From Saccharothrix obliqua (lineage in GTDB: Bacteria; Actinomycetota; Actinomycetes; Mycobacteriales; Pseudonocardiaceae): 64,000 nucleotides of DNA. Of this stretch, positions 51,674-60,368 are shown piece after piece. The stretch covers positions 744,001-808,000 of the forward strand of contig NZ_JAHXGQ010000003.1 in assembly GCF_019375475.1 (NCBI RefSeq), given 5' to 3'. The position numbers were made by a program, and so were the translations under genes. The notes under the pieces are model-generated. The model searched no databases. It saw only the letters and a program-made list of their open reading frames with translations, and was not told the origin of the DNA. How positions within the stretch are numbered: position 1 is the first letter of the stretch; the number at the start of each line of letters is the position of its first letter.

Positions 51674-52393
51674 ATGGGATTCAGACCGAACCAGATGTCG
51701 ACCTCGGAGCACGACCGGGCGCAGCTGTTGCTGCGCGTGGCGCCCAAGGTATTGCTTGTCGGCAGGTCACTGCTCATCTGCGCCGGCCTCGAACGCATCC
51801 TCATCCGGCGAGGGCGCGGCGTGGTGCGGGTGGTTGGTCGGGCGTTGAACCTGGACCACGCCCGCCAGGTCTTCGCGGTGTGCCCACCGGAGGTGGTCCT
51901 CATCGGCGCCGGCAACATCAACGATGATCAGGTGCACCTCGTCCAGGCGCTTCGGTCGCTGGGGCCGCGGGTCGGGGTCGTCGTGGTGACCGTCGACGAC
52001 GACGAGGAACGCTGTGCGGCGTTGCGGCGGTCGGGGGCGACCAGTGTCCTGCGGGACGACGCGAGCCCGCTGACGCTGATCCGGTCCCTGATGACCGCGG
52101 TGCGGGGACCGGCCGGCTGTCCCGACCAGAACGGGAGCACGGCAGCGGAAGCGGCCGTCGAGTCCTTCCTGGCGGGAGCCAGGCAACGGCTCGAACTGCT
52201 CTCGCCCCGGGAGATGGAGGTGGTGTCCGCGCTCGCCCTCGGGCTGTCCAACGACCACGTGTCCCGTCGACTCGGCGTGACCGTCAGCACGGTGAAGGCC
52301 CACTTGCGGCAGATCTTCCGGAAGCTCGACGTGTCCAACCGGACCGGTGCGGCTCGGGTCTACCTCGAAGCGCACGCTGACAGGACCGATTAG
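51674..52393 (+). CDS. LuxR-type regulator with degenerate receiver domain
   Basis: 239 residues. The N-terminal 130 residues fold like a response-regulator receiver, but the acidic pair is replaced by VGRS and the phosphoacceptor strand reads VVLIGAGNIN, without the usual Asp; the Lys site also differs (SVLRDD). The C-terminal LuxR domain is normal: LSPREMEVVSALALGLSNDHV and RLGVTVSTVKAHLRQIFRKL. So it should not be controlled by phosphorylation and may sense a ligand or work constitutively. It has no kinase partner. ATG 51674 or 51695 may be the start; CCGCGGTATT lies 45 bases upstream. Confidence 0.83.
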   Translation: MGFRPNQMSTSEHDRAQLLLRVAPKVLLVGRSLLICAGLERILIRRGRGVVRVVGRALNLDHARQVFAVCPPEVVLIGAGNINDDQVHLVQALRSLGPRVGVVVVTVDDDEERCAALRRSGATSVLRDDASPLTLIRSLMTAVRGPAGCPDQNGSTAAEAAVESFLAGARQRLELLSPREMEVVSALALGLSNDHVSRRLGVTVSTVKAHLRQIFRKLDVSNRTGAARVYLEAHADRTD

Positions 52394-52458
52394 CCGATCG
52401 CCGTGGTGGATCCGGTCACCAGGCGTGCCGACCACCGAGCACCCAGAACGACTGGATC

Positions 52459-52809
52459 GTGACGATGCTGTCAGAACCGGCTCACCCGCGTCCCGCTGTT
52501 CAGCACCTGCTGGTAGTCGGCCTCACCCACGCGGAAGACCCCGTCGTCCTGTTGGAGTGGCAGGCCGTGGTGCTCCGCGGGATGCGGCGGTGCTTCCCCG
52601 GGCAGGCGGTCGCCTTGGCCAGCCCGCGACATGTGATCTCTGTGCGCCGCTCAACGGGCGATACGGGCGAGCTGATCGCCGCCTACGTCGGTCTGCTGGA
52701 GGTGGTCCTGGCGTTCGACCGGGCGAACGAGGTCAGGACCTGCTGCCGGGCGGTCCCGCTACCGGACCACGAGGGCGGCCTGGAGGAGGTCCTCCGGTTG
52801 TTCACCTGA
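52459..52809 (+). CDS. small hypothetical protein
   Basis: 116 residues if it starts at GTG 52459, or two less at ATG 52465. Composition is that of a real soluble protein (LLVVGLTHAEDPVVLLEWQAVVLRGMRRCF), with a predicted alternation of strands and helices and four cysteines (RRCF, RTCC). It does not match a family I know. It follows the LuxR gene after 65 bases on the same strand and converges on the response regulator at 52828. It could be a partner of the atypical LuxR regulator. Confidence 0.45.
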   Translation: MTMLSEPAHPRPAVQHLLVVGLTHAEDPVVLLEWQAVVLRGMRRCFPGQAVALASPRHVISVRRSTGDTGELIAAYVGLLEVVLAFDRANEVRTCCRAVPLPDHEGGLEEVLRLFT

Positions 52810-52827
52810 AGCTCGCGGCAGGGACCG

Positions 52828-53610
52828 CTACTCGTGTTCCGTGCCGTTCCGGGCACCTGGCAAGATCATGCCGATCTCATAGGCCGCCGCCACCACCTGC
52901 GCACGCGATGACAAGCGCAACTTCGCCATGCTCCGGTTGAGATGAGTCTTGGCGGTCGCCTCGGTCATGGACAGCCGCTTCCCGATCTCGCGGTTGGACA
53001 GGCCCTGCGCGACCATCCTGATCACCTCGTTCTCCCGCCGGGTGAGGGAGTCGAACGTCGCCGGCTCGGCGTCGACCGGGCCGAGCCGTTCGGTGAACCG
53101 CCTGACCAGGCGCATCGTCACGCCCGGATCCAACAGCGCGTGGCCCGCAGCCACCACCCGCACCGCCTTGAGCAGTTCCTCGGGTGGGGCGCTCTTGAGC
53201 ACGAAACCGGATGCCCCGGCTCTCAGCACACCGTAGACGTGCTCGTCGGTGTCGAAGGTCGTCAGCGCGATCACCGCCACCGGCGGGTTCTCCCGGACCA
53301 CCCGTCGCGTCGCTTCGACACCACCCATGCCGGGCATGCTCAGGTCCATCAGGACGATGTCCGGGTTCACCTGCTCCGCCTCGCGCACCGCCTGCTCGCC
53401 GTCCGCCGCTTCCCCGACGACCTCCAGGTCGGGTTGTGCGTCGAGCAGCGCGATGAGCCCGGCGCGCGTGAGGGTGATGTCGTCCACGACGAGGACGCGT
53501 GTCGGTGGGCCTGTGGGTGCCGTGACCGGGGAATGGCCGTTCGGGGGGCGCGTCCCGCAGTCCGCCCATTTCGGTTCGTCGAGTATGTGCAGGTATTCCG
53601 TCAGTCTCAT
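52828..53610 (-). CDS. NarL/LuxR-type response regulator with N-terminal extension
   Basis: 260 residues. About 36 extra residues (MRLTEYLHILDEPKW..) precede a complete receiver domain with DD (43-44), phosphoacceptor Asp89 in IVLMDLSMPGMGG and Lys in VLKSAPP. The LuxR domain has LTRRENEVIRMVAQGLSNREI and TEATAKTHLNRSMAKL. ATG 53610 is placed behind AGGATCACCC; an internal start would remove the extension. It lies 139 bases downstream of the kinase gene on the same strand and should be its partner. Confidence 0.9.
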   Translation of the reverse strand: MRLTEYLHILDEPKWADCGTRPPNGHSPVTAPTGPPTRVLVVDDITLTRAGLIALLDAQPDLEVVGEAADGEQAVREAEQVNPDIVLMDLSMPGMGGVEATRRVVRENPPVAVIALTTFDTDEHVYGVLRAGASGFVLKSAPPEELLKAVRVVAAGHALLDPGVTMRLVRRFTERLGPVDAEPATFDSLTRRENEVIRMVAQGLSNREIGKRLSMTEATAKTHLNRSMAKLRLSSRAQVVAAAYEIGMILPGARNGTEHE

Positions 53611-53749
53611 GGGTGATCCTCGTCCTGATCGGTGGAACAAAGCGGTGTCCTCCATTGTGGGAGCGGACGCGCACCCGGGAAGTCAGCCGGAGTAGGTTCC
53701 GGAGGTACCGCGTCCGCGGTATGAATCACGTGCTCAGCGTGGCCGCGTG

Positions 53750-54946
53750 CTACTCACGACTGTTCGCGGGGAGCGATGCATGGACCACGAAGCCTTCGTC
53801 GAGTGTGTGTTCAGCGTGGAACGACCCGCCGAGAGCCATCACGCGCTCGCGCATCCCGGCGAGTCCGTACCCGCAGGAGCGATGTGGTGTCGTTGCCTCA
53901 CCAACAGCGTTGTGGATGGTGATGTGCAACCCGTAGGTGTCGTGCTGCAAGCTCACCGTCGTCGGCACCGTGCCCGCATGCTTGAAGACGTTGGTCAGAG
54001 CTTCTTGTGCGATGCGGTAGGCGGCGAGTCCCACGGCTTCGGCTACCGGCCGCCGCTCACCGGTCTCGTGCAGCCGGACCGGCAGACCGGACCGCCGCGC
54101 TCCGGTGACCAGGTCCGGCAGGTCGTCCAGGCCCGGTTGCCGGGATGTGGCGGCGGGGCCGCCGGTCCGCAGCGCTCCGAGCAGGTGACGCATCTCGTCC
54201 ACCGCGTTCCTCGACACCGTTTCTATGACGTGCAGCGCCTCCTTCGCGTGGCGGTCGGACTTCGGGCACATCAAGCGCGCCACACCGGACCGCGTGTTGA
54301 TCACACCCAGGCTGCCGGCGATGACGTCGTGGAGTTCGCGGGCGATCCGCAGGCGCTCCCGGGACACGGCCTCGTCCGCCAGGCGGCGCTGCAAGTCGGA
54401 GAGGCGGTCAAGCGCCTCCGCCAACCGCGTCGCCTGGTGGCGACTTCGGCGCACCGTGCGACCGAGCGCGACCGTGGCGATCGACATGGGCACCACGCTT
54501 GCCAACGCCTCCGGCCAGAACTCATCCCCTCCGGTTCGTTCGGCGAAGAGCATCACCACGACCAGTGCCGCCGGCGGCAAGGCGGCCACCATGCACGCCC
54601 AGGGTGACTTAGCTCGAACCGCCACCGTGTACAGGGAGATGACCAGTGCTGTCGTCGCGCCGACGTGCAACCCGTGGGCGTAGGTGATCACGGTGCTGTT
54701 GACGGTGAGCAGGAGGAACACCGACCACGGTGCCTGACGCCGGAAGGTGAGGCAGGACACCGAGGTCGCCGAGACGAGGTCGAGTTCGTCGGGTGTTCCG
54801 TTGACGTGCGGTCGGACGTCGGTGGTGAACCCGAGGACGAGGTCGATCAGGGCCAGGGCGATCGCGATCGACGCGTCGACCGCGATCGGGTGCCGCTCGA
54901 CCCAGGTGGTGATCTCGGTGAATCTCTTCTCGAAGGAGACGCGCAC
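53750..54946 (-). CDS. NarL-family sensor histidine kinase
   Basis: 398 residues. Four to five membrane helices between residues 20 and 165, a coiled coil (ALDRLSDLQRRLADEAVSRE), the HisKA_3 box LRIARELHDVIAGSLGVI and an ATPase domain with N box RIAQEALTNVFKHAG and G box GYGLAGMRERVMALGG. GTG 54946 is the start, 65 bases downstream of the PLP-enzyme gene. It is adjacent to the metal-uptake operon, so metal sensing is possible, but there is no metal-binding motif in its short external loops. Confidence 0.88.
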   Translation of the reverse strand: MRVSFEKRFTEITTWVERHPIAVDASIAIALALIDLVLGFTTDVRPHVNGTPDELDLVSATSVSCLTFRRQAPWSVFLLLTVNSTVITYAHGLHVGATTALVISLYTVAVRAKSPWACMVAALPPAALVVVMLFAERTGGDEFWPEALASVVPMSIATVALGRTVRRSRHQATRLAEALDRLSDLQRRLADEAVSRERLRIARELHDVIAGSLGVINTRSGVARLMCPKSDRHAKEALHVIETVSRNAVDEMRHLLGALRTGGPAATSRQPGLDDLPDLVTGARRSGLPVRLHETGERRPVAEAVGLAAYRIAQEALTNVFKHAGTVPTTVSLQHDTYGLHITIHNAVGEATTPHRSCGYGLAGMRERVMALGGSFHAEHTLDEGFVVHASLPANSRE

Positions 54947-55011
54947 GGTTAGTCGTCCGTAGGTGCGGGCCGGGTTCCGGCCTTCGGGTGGAGTTGGAGT
55001 CGGCTGCGGAG

Positions 55012-56064
55012 TCAGTCGCGCGACGTGTGCAGGACGTCCTCGACGGCCGACGGTCGGTACACGGCGTTCACGGGCGCGGGTGCTCCATCCCAACTCATGC
55101 GCGACCACGGCAGGGCGAGTTGTGACTGGTGGTCGATCAGGTGGGGCTCCAACTGCTCGACCGGTGTCGTCGTCCGGTGGCGGGCGTACACCGCGTTGAC
55201 GTAGCGATGCCCCGTATCGGGAGCCAGGAAGGCGAACTCCCGATCCGGGTGGAGGCCGCGCTCCCAGCGGGCGGCGAGGTACGCCGCACCGGTGGAGAGC
55301 CCGGCGAAGATCGCGCTGCGGCGCAGGAGTTCCACGCTGCCCGAGCGCGCCGCGTCGAAACCGACCCAGTGGACGGTGTCGTAGGCGGCGTGCACCACGT
55401 TGGCGAACGGGATGGAGCTGCCGATACCGGCGATGATGACATCCGGGTCGTCGACGTGCTCGCCGCCGAACGTCACGCTGCCGAAGGGCTGGATCCCGAC
55501 CAGCGCCACGTCCCGGACGACCTGGCGCAGGTGGTGTCCCAGGGCGCCGGTGGAGGCACCGGTGCCGACACCCCCGAGGATCGTCAGGCGGTCGCTCGCC
55601 ATCCTCTTGCGCAGGGCTTCGGCGACCGCACGGTAACCCTCGTAGTGGATGTCGTCGTGGTACTGGCGCATCCAGTGGTGCCGGTGGTTGTCCCGGAGGA
55701 TCCGGTGCACCCGGGAGATACGGCGATCCTGGTCCAGGCGCAAGCTCGTGGTGCTCGGCATTCTGTCCACCTCGACGCCGAGGATCTCCAACTGCGTGAG
55801 GAGCGTCCGGTCCACCGCGGTCGACGCCACGATGCGGCACTTCAGGCCGTACCGGTGGCAGGCCAGCGCGAGCGCGTACGCGTAGATCCCGCTCGAACTG
55901 TCGACCAGGGTGTCCCCAACCTCCACCGTGCCGCTGGCCAGCAGGCGGCGCACCGCGGCCAGCGCGGACACCACCTTCATCGATTCGAAGCGCACGCACA
56001 GCAGGCCGTCCTCCAAGCGGATCAGCGCCGGCCGGCTGAGCGCGTCGGTGATGTGAGAGTCCAC
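55012..56064 (-). CDS. SbnA-like PLP-dependent enzyme (cysteine synthase fold)
   Basis: 350-residue fold-type II PLP enzyme. The PLP-lysine is Lys30 in FESMKVVSA; the phosphate-binding loop is GGVGTGASTG; HYEGYRAVAEAL and the late IFAGLSTGAAYLAAR are family blocks. The SMK site and ITDAL start recall SbnA and other metallophore enzymes that make 2,3-diaminopropionate-type building blocks rather than cysteine. GTG 56064 is chosen because CGGAGG lies six bases upstream; GTG 56085 would overlap the DUF364 stop. It ends the metal-uptake operon. Its usual partner SbnB is missing, and the DUF364 gene takes that position. Confidence 0.75.
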   Translation of the reverse strand: MDSHITDALSRPALIRLEDGLLCVRFESMKVVSALAAVRRLLASGTVEVGDTLVDSSSGIYAYALALACHRYGLKCRIVASTAVDRTLLTQLEILGVEVDRMPSTTSLRLDQDRRISRVHRILRDNHRHHWMRQYHDDIHYEGYRAVAEALRKRMASDRLTILGGVGTGASTGALGHHLRQVVRDVALVGIQPFGSVTFGGEHVDDPDVIIAGIGSSIPFANVVHAAYDTVHWVGFDAARSGSVELLRRSAIFAGLSTGAAYLAARWERGLHPDREFAFLAPDTGHRYVNAVYARHRTTTPVEQLEPHLIDHQSQLALPWSRMSWDGAPAPVNAVYRPSAVEDVLHTSRD

Positions 56065-56081
56065 GTAGTGCCTCCGAGTGG

Positions 56082-56882
56082 TCACGAACGGGCGCGGTAC
56101 AGGTAGAGGGAGGTTTCCGCCGAGCTGAATTGCGAGAACGGGAACGGCTCCGCGGACAGCGCCGTCACTCCCCGCCCCAGGAAGTGCCGCACCACGGCGC
56201 TGCCGGACTGGGCGTAGACCACCAGGGGCGCGTCCTTCTCCAGACACGTGCGCAGGATGTCGTCGAACGTCCCGTTGCCGAGAGTCATGCCCGTGGCGAC
56301 CACGGCGTCCGCCTGTTCGAGCACCTCTCGCATGTCAGCGGTGATCGGGTCGCCCCATTGCGTGCTCCGCCGGTCGAGGTCGCACGGAAGGCATCGGCCA
56401 CCGCGGTCGCGAATCGCCGCGACCAAGGGGTCGACCACCCCGATCAGCGCGACGTTCCGGCCGTGGAGAGGGCCGAGCAGCGCGGCCACGGCGTTGTCCC
56501 GGGCACGGGCGCGGACCTCGGGGGTGCCGGCCGGCAGGACGAACTCCGCTCCGGCCAGTCGGTGGGGGTGCTGGTTGGCGAGGTAGGCGTCCAGGACGGC
56601 GACGCGAAGCGCGGTGGGACCGTCCGCCAGCAGGTTCGCCACGGTGTCACCGGAGGAGGCCGCGCAGCTCTCCGGCCGGACCTCGCCGTCGGCGAAGGCG
56701 CACCCACCGATCGCCGTGCCGACGCGAGCCAGGACGTAGTTGTTGCGGTAACAGACCGTGCTCCCGGCGAGCCTTGTCCCGTGGTGCACCCAGAAGACGC
56801 TTGTGGCTCGGACGGTGTCGGGAGCGGGTCCTTGGTTCCCCGCCAGCACATCGGCGATGAGGACGTCGAGAGACGTGGTCAT
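56082..56882 (-). CDS. DUF364/DUF4213 Rossmann-like protein, putative heavy-metal chelation enzyme
   Basis: 266 residues. The N-terminal part (SCAASSGDTVANLLADG, AVLDAYLANQHPHRL) corresponds to DUF4213; the rest is the DUF364 Rossmann half with NVALIGVVDPLVAAIRDRGG and DAVVATGMTLGNGTFDDIL. Family members sit beside iron/metal ABC transporters and have been suggested to bind metal chelates, but no reaction is established. The ATG overlaps the ATPase stop (ATGA), and the PLP gene follows after 17 bases. Both are likely to build or process the compound imported by the transporter. Confidence 0.72.
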   Translation of the reverse strand: MTTSLDVLIADVLAGNQGPAPDTVRATSVFWVHHGTRLAGSTVCYRNNYVLARVGTAIGGCAFADGEVRPESCAASSGDTVANLLADGPTALRVAVLDAYLANQHPHRLAGAEFVLPAGTPEVRARARDNAVAALLGPLHGRNVALIGVVDPLVAAIRDRGGRCLPCDLDRRSTQWGDPITADMREVLEQADAVVATGMTLGNGTFDDILRTCLEKDAPLVVYAQSGSAVVRHFLGRGVTALSAEPFPFSQFSSAETSLYLYRARS

Positions 56883-57646
56883 GAGCGAACCTTTCGGTAG
56901 TGGGCCGCCACGCGACCGGCGGAGTCGCGGTCCAACTCGACCTCGACGCCGAACACCTCGCGCAGGCGGTCGTCGGAGAGGACGTGCTCGGCCGCACCGT
57001 CGACCACGACCCGACCGTTGTGCACGAGCACCAGGCGGTCGCAGTAGGTCCCGGCCAGAGCCAGGTCGTGCATGGAGACGACGACGGTCTGCGAGGTGGC
57101 CGCCAGGTGGTCCAGCAGGTCCAGGCAGTGGCGGATGTCCAGGTGGTTGGTCGGTTCGTCGAGCAACAGGCATGGAGTTCGTTGTGCCAGTGCACGAGCC
57201 AGCTGAGTCCGCTGCCGTTCACCCCCGGACAAGGACTTCCACCTCTTGTCCGCCATGCCGGTGAGACCGAGGTGGTCGATGGCGACGCGGACGACGGCTT
57301 CATCGGCCGCATCGCCCTGGCTCCAGCGCATCCGGTGTGCCGTCCGGCCGAGCGAGACCACTTCGGCGACGGTCAGCTCGCACTCGGTCTCGAAGGTCTG
57401 CTCGACGAACGCGAGGTGGCGAGCCCTGGTCCGCGCGGAGCACCTGCTGATGTCCACGCCGTCGTACCGGACCTCACCAGACGTCGGTGCCCGCAAGCCC
57501 GCCACACACCTCAGCAGGGACGACTTGCCCGAGCCGTTCGGGCCGATCAGCCCGACCTTCTCGCCGTCCGCGATGGTCAAGTCGACGTCCCGCAGGATTG
57601 TCCTGCCGGGAACGCCCCACGACAGCCCTCGTGCTTCGACCTTCAC
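56879..57646 (-). CDS. metal-siderophore ABC transporter ATP-binding protein
   Basis: FecE/FhuC-type ATPase of 255 residues. Walker A GPNGSGKSS, the signature LSGGERQR, Walker B LLLDEPTNHLD and the switch histidine in VVVSMHDL are intact. It powers the permease encoded upstream in the same operon. The GTG start overlaps the permease stop (GTGA), and its end overlaps the DUF364 gene, so the operon is translationally coupled throughout. Confidence 0.93.
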   Translation of the reverse strand: MKVEARGLSWGVPGRTILRDVDLTIADGEKVGLIGPNGSGKSSLLRCVAGLRAPTSGEVRYDGVDISRCSARTRARHLAFVEQTFETECELTVAEVVSLGRTAHRMRWSQGDAADEAVVRVAIDHLGLTGMADKRWKSLSGGERQRTQLARALAQRTPCLLLDEPTNHLDIRHCLDLLDHLAATSQTVVVSMHDLALAGTYCDRLVLVHNGRVVVDGAAEHVLSDDRLREVFGVEVELDRDSAGRVAAHYRKVRS

Positions 57647-58731
57647 CTCTCACCCCTCGAACGCAGGATCAACAGGAACTGCGGGACGCCCAGCAAGGCG
57701 GTCACCACGCCGACGGGCACCTCCAGCGGTGCGAACACCACCCGCGCCAGCGCGTCGGACCACAGCATGAACACCGCGCCCACCACCGCGGCCATCGGCA
57801 GCAGGACCTGGTGCAGGGAGCCGAGCAGCAGGCGGACGGTGTGGGGAACGATGAGACCGACGAAGCCGATCACCCCCACCTGCGCCACCGACACGGCGGT
57901 CAACAACGACGTCGAGATCAGCAGCACGGCTCGTGTGGCGGCCACGTTGATCCCCATCGAGGACGCCGTGTCCGTTCCGAAGGCGAAGCAGTCCAGTGCG
58001 GGTACGCACGACCACAGCACGGCGAACACCACGCCGAAGGCGATCAGGCAGATCACGACCGAGTGCCACCTGGCGGATGCCATGGAGCCCAGCAGCCAGT
58101 GGGTCAGGGCGCGGGTGCTGTCCGCGTCACCGGACGCCATGAGGATGAGTGACGTCAGGGCGCTGAAGAGCTGGCCGACGACCACTCCGGTCAGGATGAT
58201 CCGCATCGCTTTGTGCGTGCTGCGGCGCAACAGCAGCATCGACAGCACGACGGACATCAAGGCCCCGACGAACGCACCACCGGTCGTGCCGAGTTGCGAG
58301 CCGGCGAAGCCCAGGACGACAACCGCCACCGCACCGGTCGAAGCACCGGCCGAGACGCCCATGATGTAGGGATCCGCGAGCGAGTTCCGGGTGATCGCTT
58401 GCAGCGCCGCCCCCGAGACCGCGAGCGCCGCGCCGACCAGCGCGGCGGTCAGCACCCGGGGAATGCGCACGTCCCAGATGAGCGCGTCGACCAGCGGCGG
58501 CAGCGGCTCGACCGCCAAGCCGACGTGGAAGCCGACCACGCGGCCGACCTCCGGCCAGCCCAGTCCGGCGTGCGCGCCCAGGCACGTGGTGACCACCAGC
58601 GAGATCGCGAGGACGCAGATACCGCTCGTCAGCGCGGTGAACTCCAGCAACCGACCGCGTCGACCGGCGGGCGGCCGGTCGACGTCGGCCAGCCGGGCGT
58701 TCGGGTCGAGCAACGACTTCGGGTCATCCAC
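57643..58731 (-). CDS. metal-siderophore ABC transporter permease (FecCD family)
   Basis: 362 residues. About nine to ten membrane helices after a 40-residue basic N-terminus. Family blocks include DVRIPRVLTAALVGAALAVSGA, ITRNSLADPYIMGVSAGAS and the C-terminal GFVGLIVPHTVRLLLG (coupling region). One permease gene is present, so it should act as a homodimer. The GTG start at 58731 overlaps the substrate-binding-protein stop by 8 bases. It imports a metal-chelate complex delivered by the lipoprotein. Confidence 0.92.
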   Translation of the reverse strand: MDDPKSLLDPNARLADVDRPPAGRRGRLLEFTALTSGICVLAISLVVTTCLGAHAGLGWPEVGRVVGFHVGLAVEPLPPLVDALIWDVRIPRVLTAALVGAALAVSGAALQAITRNSLADPYIMGVSAGASTGAVAVVVLGFAGSQLGTTGGAFVGALMSVVLSMLLLRRSTHKAMRIILTGVVVGQLFSALTSLILMASGDADSTRALTHWLLGSMASARWHSVVICLIAFGVVFAVLWSCVPALDCFAFGTDTASSMGINVAATRAVLLISTSLLTAVSVAQVGVIGFVGLIVPHTVRLLLGSLHQVLLPMAAVVGAVFMLWSDALARVVFAPLEVPVGVVTALLGVPQFLLILRSRGER

Positions 58732-59734
58732 GAGGCGCGAACCTCTCAAGCTCCTCGCTGAAGGTGCGCAGCGCGTTGACGGAACGCACGGACGGGTCCA
58801 TCTCGATACCGGGCACCCGGATGATGCGATCGGAGCGGATCGCGTCCAGAGTGGACAGAGCCGGGTGCTCACGCATCATCGTCAGCTTCTCGTCGGCACT
58901 GTCGCCGGGATTGCCGCGCTCGGAGAGGTCGCCGACGACGATCACGTCCGGCGCTCGCTCGGCGAACGTCTCCCAGGACACCTCCGGCCACTGCTTGTCG
59001 ATGTCGTCGAAGACGTTGACCACGCCCGCGAGGCGGCTCATGTCGCTCGGCAGTCCGTTCCTGCCCGCCACGAACGGCACGCCCTTGAACACCGAGTAGA
59101 CCCAGGCGACTCGCAAGCCGCCTCGCCGCCCGAGAGCCGCGGCCTGGACCTGCTCCACGACGGCGCGCTGGTCGGACACCAGTTCCCTCGTGCGGTCCGG
59201 CTCCCGCAACACGGCGCCGAGAGTCTCGAAGTCGCGGAAGAGTCGCTCGAACGGGCTGCCGCCGTGGCCCTCGCAACCCACCTCGCTGACGAAGGTGCGG
59301 ACGCCCAACGCCTCCAGCTCTTCGCGGGTACCCGCCCGGTCCGGGGTGTACAGCTCGCTGAAAGCGGAGACCACGAAGTCCGGGTTGGCCGCGCGTAGCT
59401 GCTCGGACGTCAGGATCTTGGGGGAGAGCACCGGGATCCTCCCGTACTCCTCGGTGAACCGCGGATCGACCTTTGTCTTCATGTTCGCCGTGCCGGCCAT
59501 CCGGCTGCCCGCGCGCAACGAGAGCAGTGTCTCCGTGGAGGACTGGTCCAGTGAGACCACCCGCTCCGGAGTGCTGTCGAAGGCCAAGTTCCGCCCGCAA
59601 CTGGTGATCTCGATGCGATTTCCCGTGGGAGCGGGCTCGGTCGCTCGTCGCGTCCCCGAACACGCCGAGATGAGTAGTGCGATCACCAAGGTCGTTGCTG
59701 TGCAGGAGGTCTTGAGGTGAGAAGGGCTTGGCAT
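58724..59734 (-). CDS. metal-siderophore substrate-binding lipoprotein
   Basis: 336 residues. The N-terminus ends in the lipobox LLISAC (Cys25). The mature protein has RVVSLDQSSTETLLSL (N-lobe), a helical backbone and WPEVSWETFAERAPDVIVVGD, typical of cluster A-II/periplasmic-binding_2 proteins for iron or metal chelates. ATG 59734 follows GAAGAGGATCC. It is the first gene of the operon, with the Fur/Zur-type box 36 bases upstream. Which metal is bound cannot be told. Confidence 0.9.
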   Translation of the reverse strand: MPSPSHLKTSCTATTLVIALLISACSGTRRATEPAPTGNRIEITSCGRNLAFDSTPERVVSLDQSSTETLLSLRAGSRMAGTANMKTKVDPRFTEEYGRIPVLSPKILTSEQLRAANPDFVVSAFSELYTPDRAGTREELEALGVRTFVSEVGCEGHGGSPFERLFRDFETLGAVLREPDRTRELVSDQRAVVEQVQAAALGRRGGLRVAWVYSVFKGVPFVAGRNGLPSDMSRLAGVVNVFDDIDKQWPEVSWETFAERAPDVIVVGDLSERGNPGDSADEKLTMMREHPALSTLDAIRSDRIIRVPGIEMDPSVRSVNALRTFSEELERFAPRG

Positions 59735-59769
59735 GGATCCTCTTCCGTCGTTGACGGCTCCACCCTGAA

Positions 59770-59789
59770 TGAAAATCATTATCATTTCA
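59770..59789 (-). promoter_or_regulatory. Fur/Zur-type box of the metal-uptake operon
   Basis: TGAAAATCATTATCATTTCA is an imperfect inverted repeat in one of the few AT-rich patches of the window, with TGAAAAT-C-ATTATCA as a 7-1-7 palindrome with one mismatch. It is 36-55 bases upstream of the substrate-binding-protein ATG, where a repressor would block the promoter. The form suits Fur-superfamily boxes. Because actinomycetes usually control iron through IdeR/DmdR with a different box, Zur (zinc) is the likelier regulator; this is inference. Confidence 0.78.
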
Positions 59790-60368
59790 AGTGGGCGGTC
59801 ACCCGTGGCGCTGTGATGGCGACTACAGGTAAGTCGTTCACGGGGCGGTGCTGTTGTCGGGAAGCCGCACCAGTGCGTGCTCGGGGTGGCTTCCGCGCGG
59901 CCTTTCGAGTGGCACTCAACCGCGACTCGACCGACCATAGTAGAGGCTCGTTGTGGCGTCGATGTGCAATTGCCTTGTAGGACCGCGGAAGTGACGTTTC
60001 ACGCAAGCGGTTCGTCGTTCTCCCGGACGTTCGGTGCGCCGATGGGGTGACGACGACCCTTGGTGTCCACAATGGACTACCTCGGAGCCCGATCCGTGCC
60101 GGTCGACCTGCGGTCAACTCGCACGGTAACAACGGTCGGCCGAATGCGACCTCTGCGGCATTGTCCCGGGTGGACACATTTCCGGACACTGCTCGCACCG
60201 CACTGCGCGGAACCGCGGGTGACCAGAGGGCATGATCGAGGGGACGGGGCGGCTGAGTCCGGTGATACGCACATCGACTTCGTTCGACTGCTTTTCCGCG
60301 TGGTCGGCACGACCACGTCACACTGGCGCCGAGAGGCCCTTCGTCCGGTGTGGCGAGGTCGCCTTCCC
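59790..60368. other. intergenic region between divergent metal-uptake and GT2 operons
   Basis: About 580 bases beyond the Fur/Zur-type box. An open frame from 60060 runs into the GT2 gene, but its first 100 residues lack protein features, so the GT2 start is probably near 60369. The part around 59940-60010 is AT-richer and may hold the promoter of the plus-strand polysaccharide genes. No other gene is supported. Confidence 0.4.
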
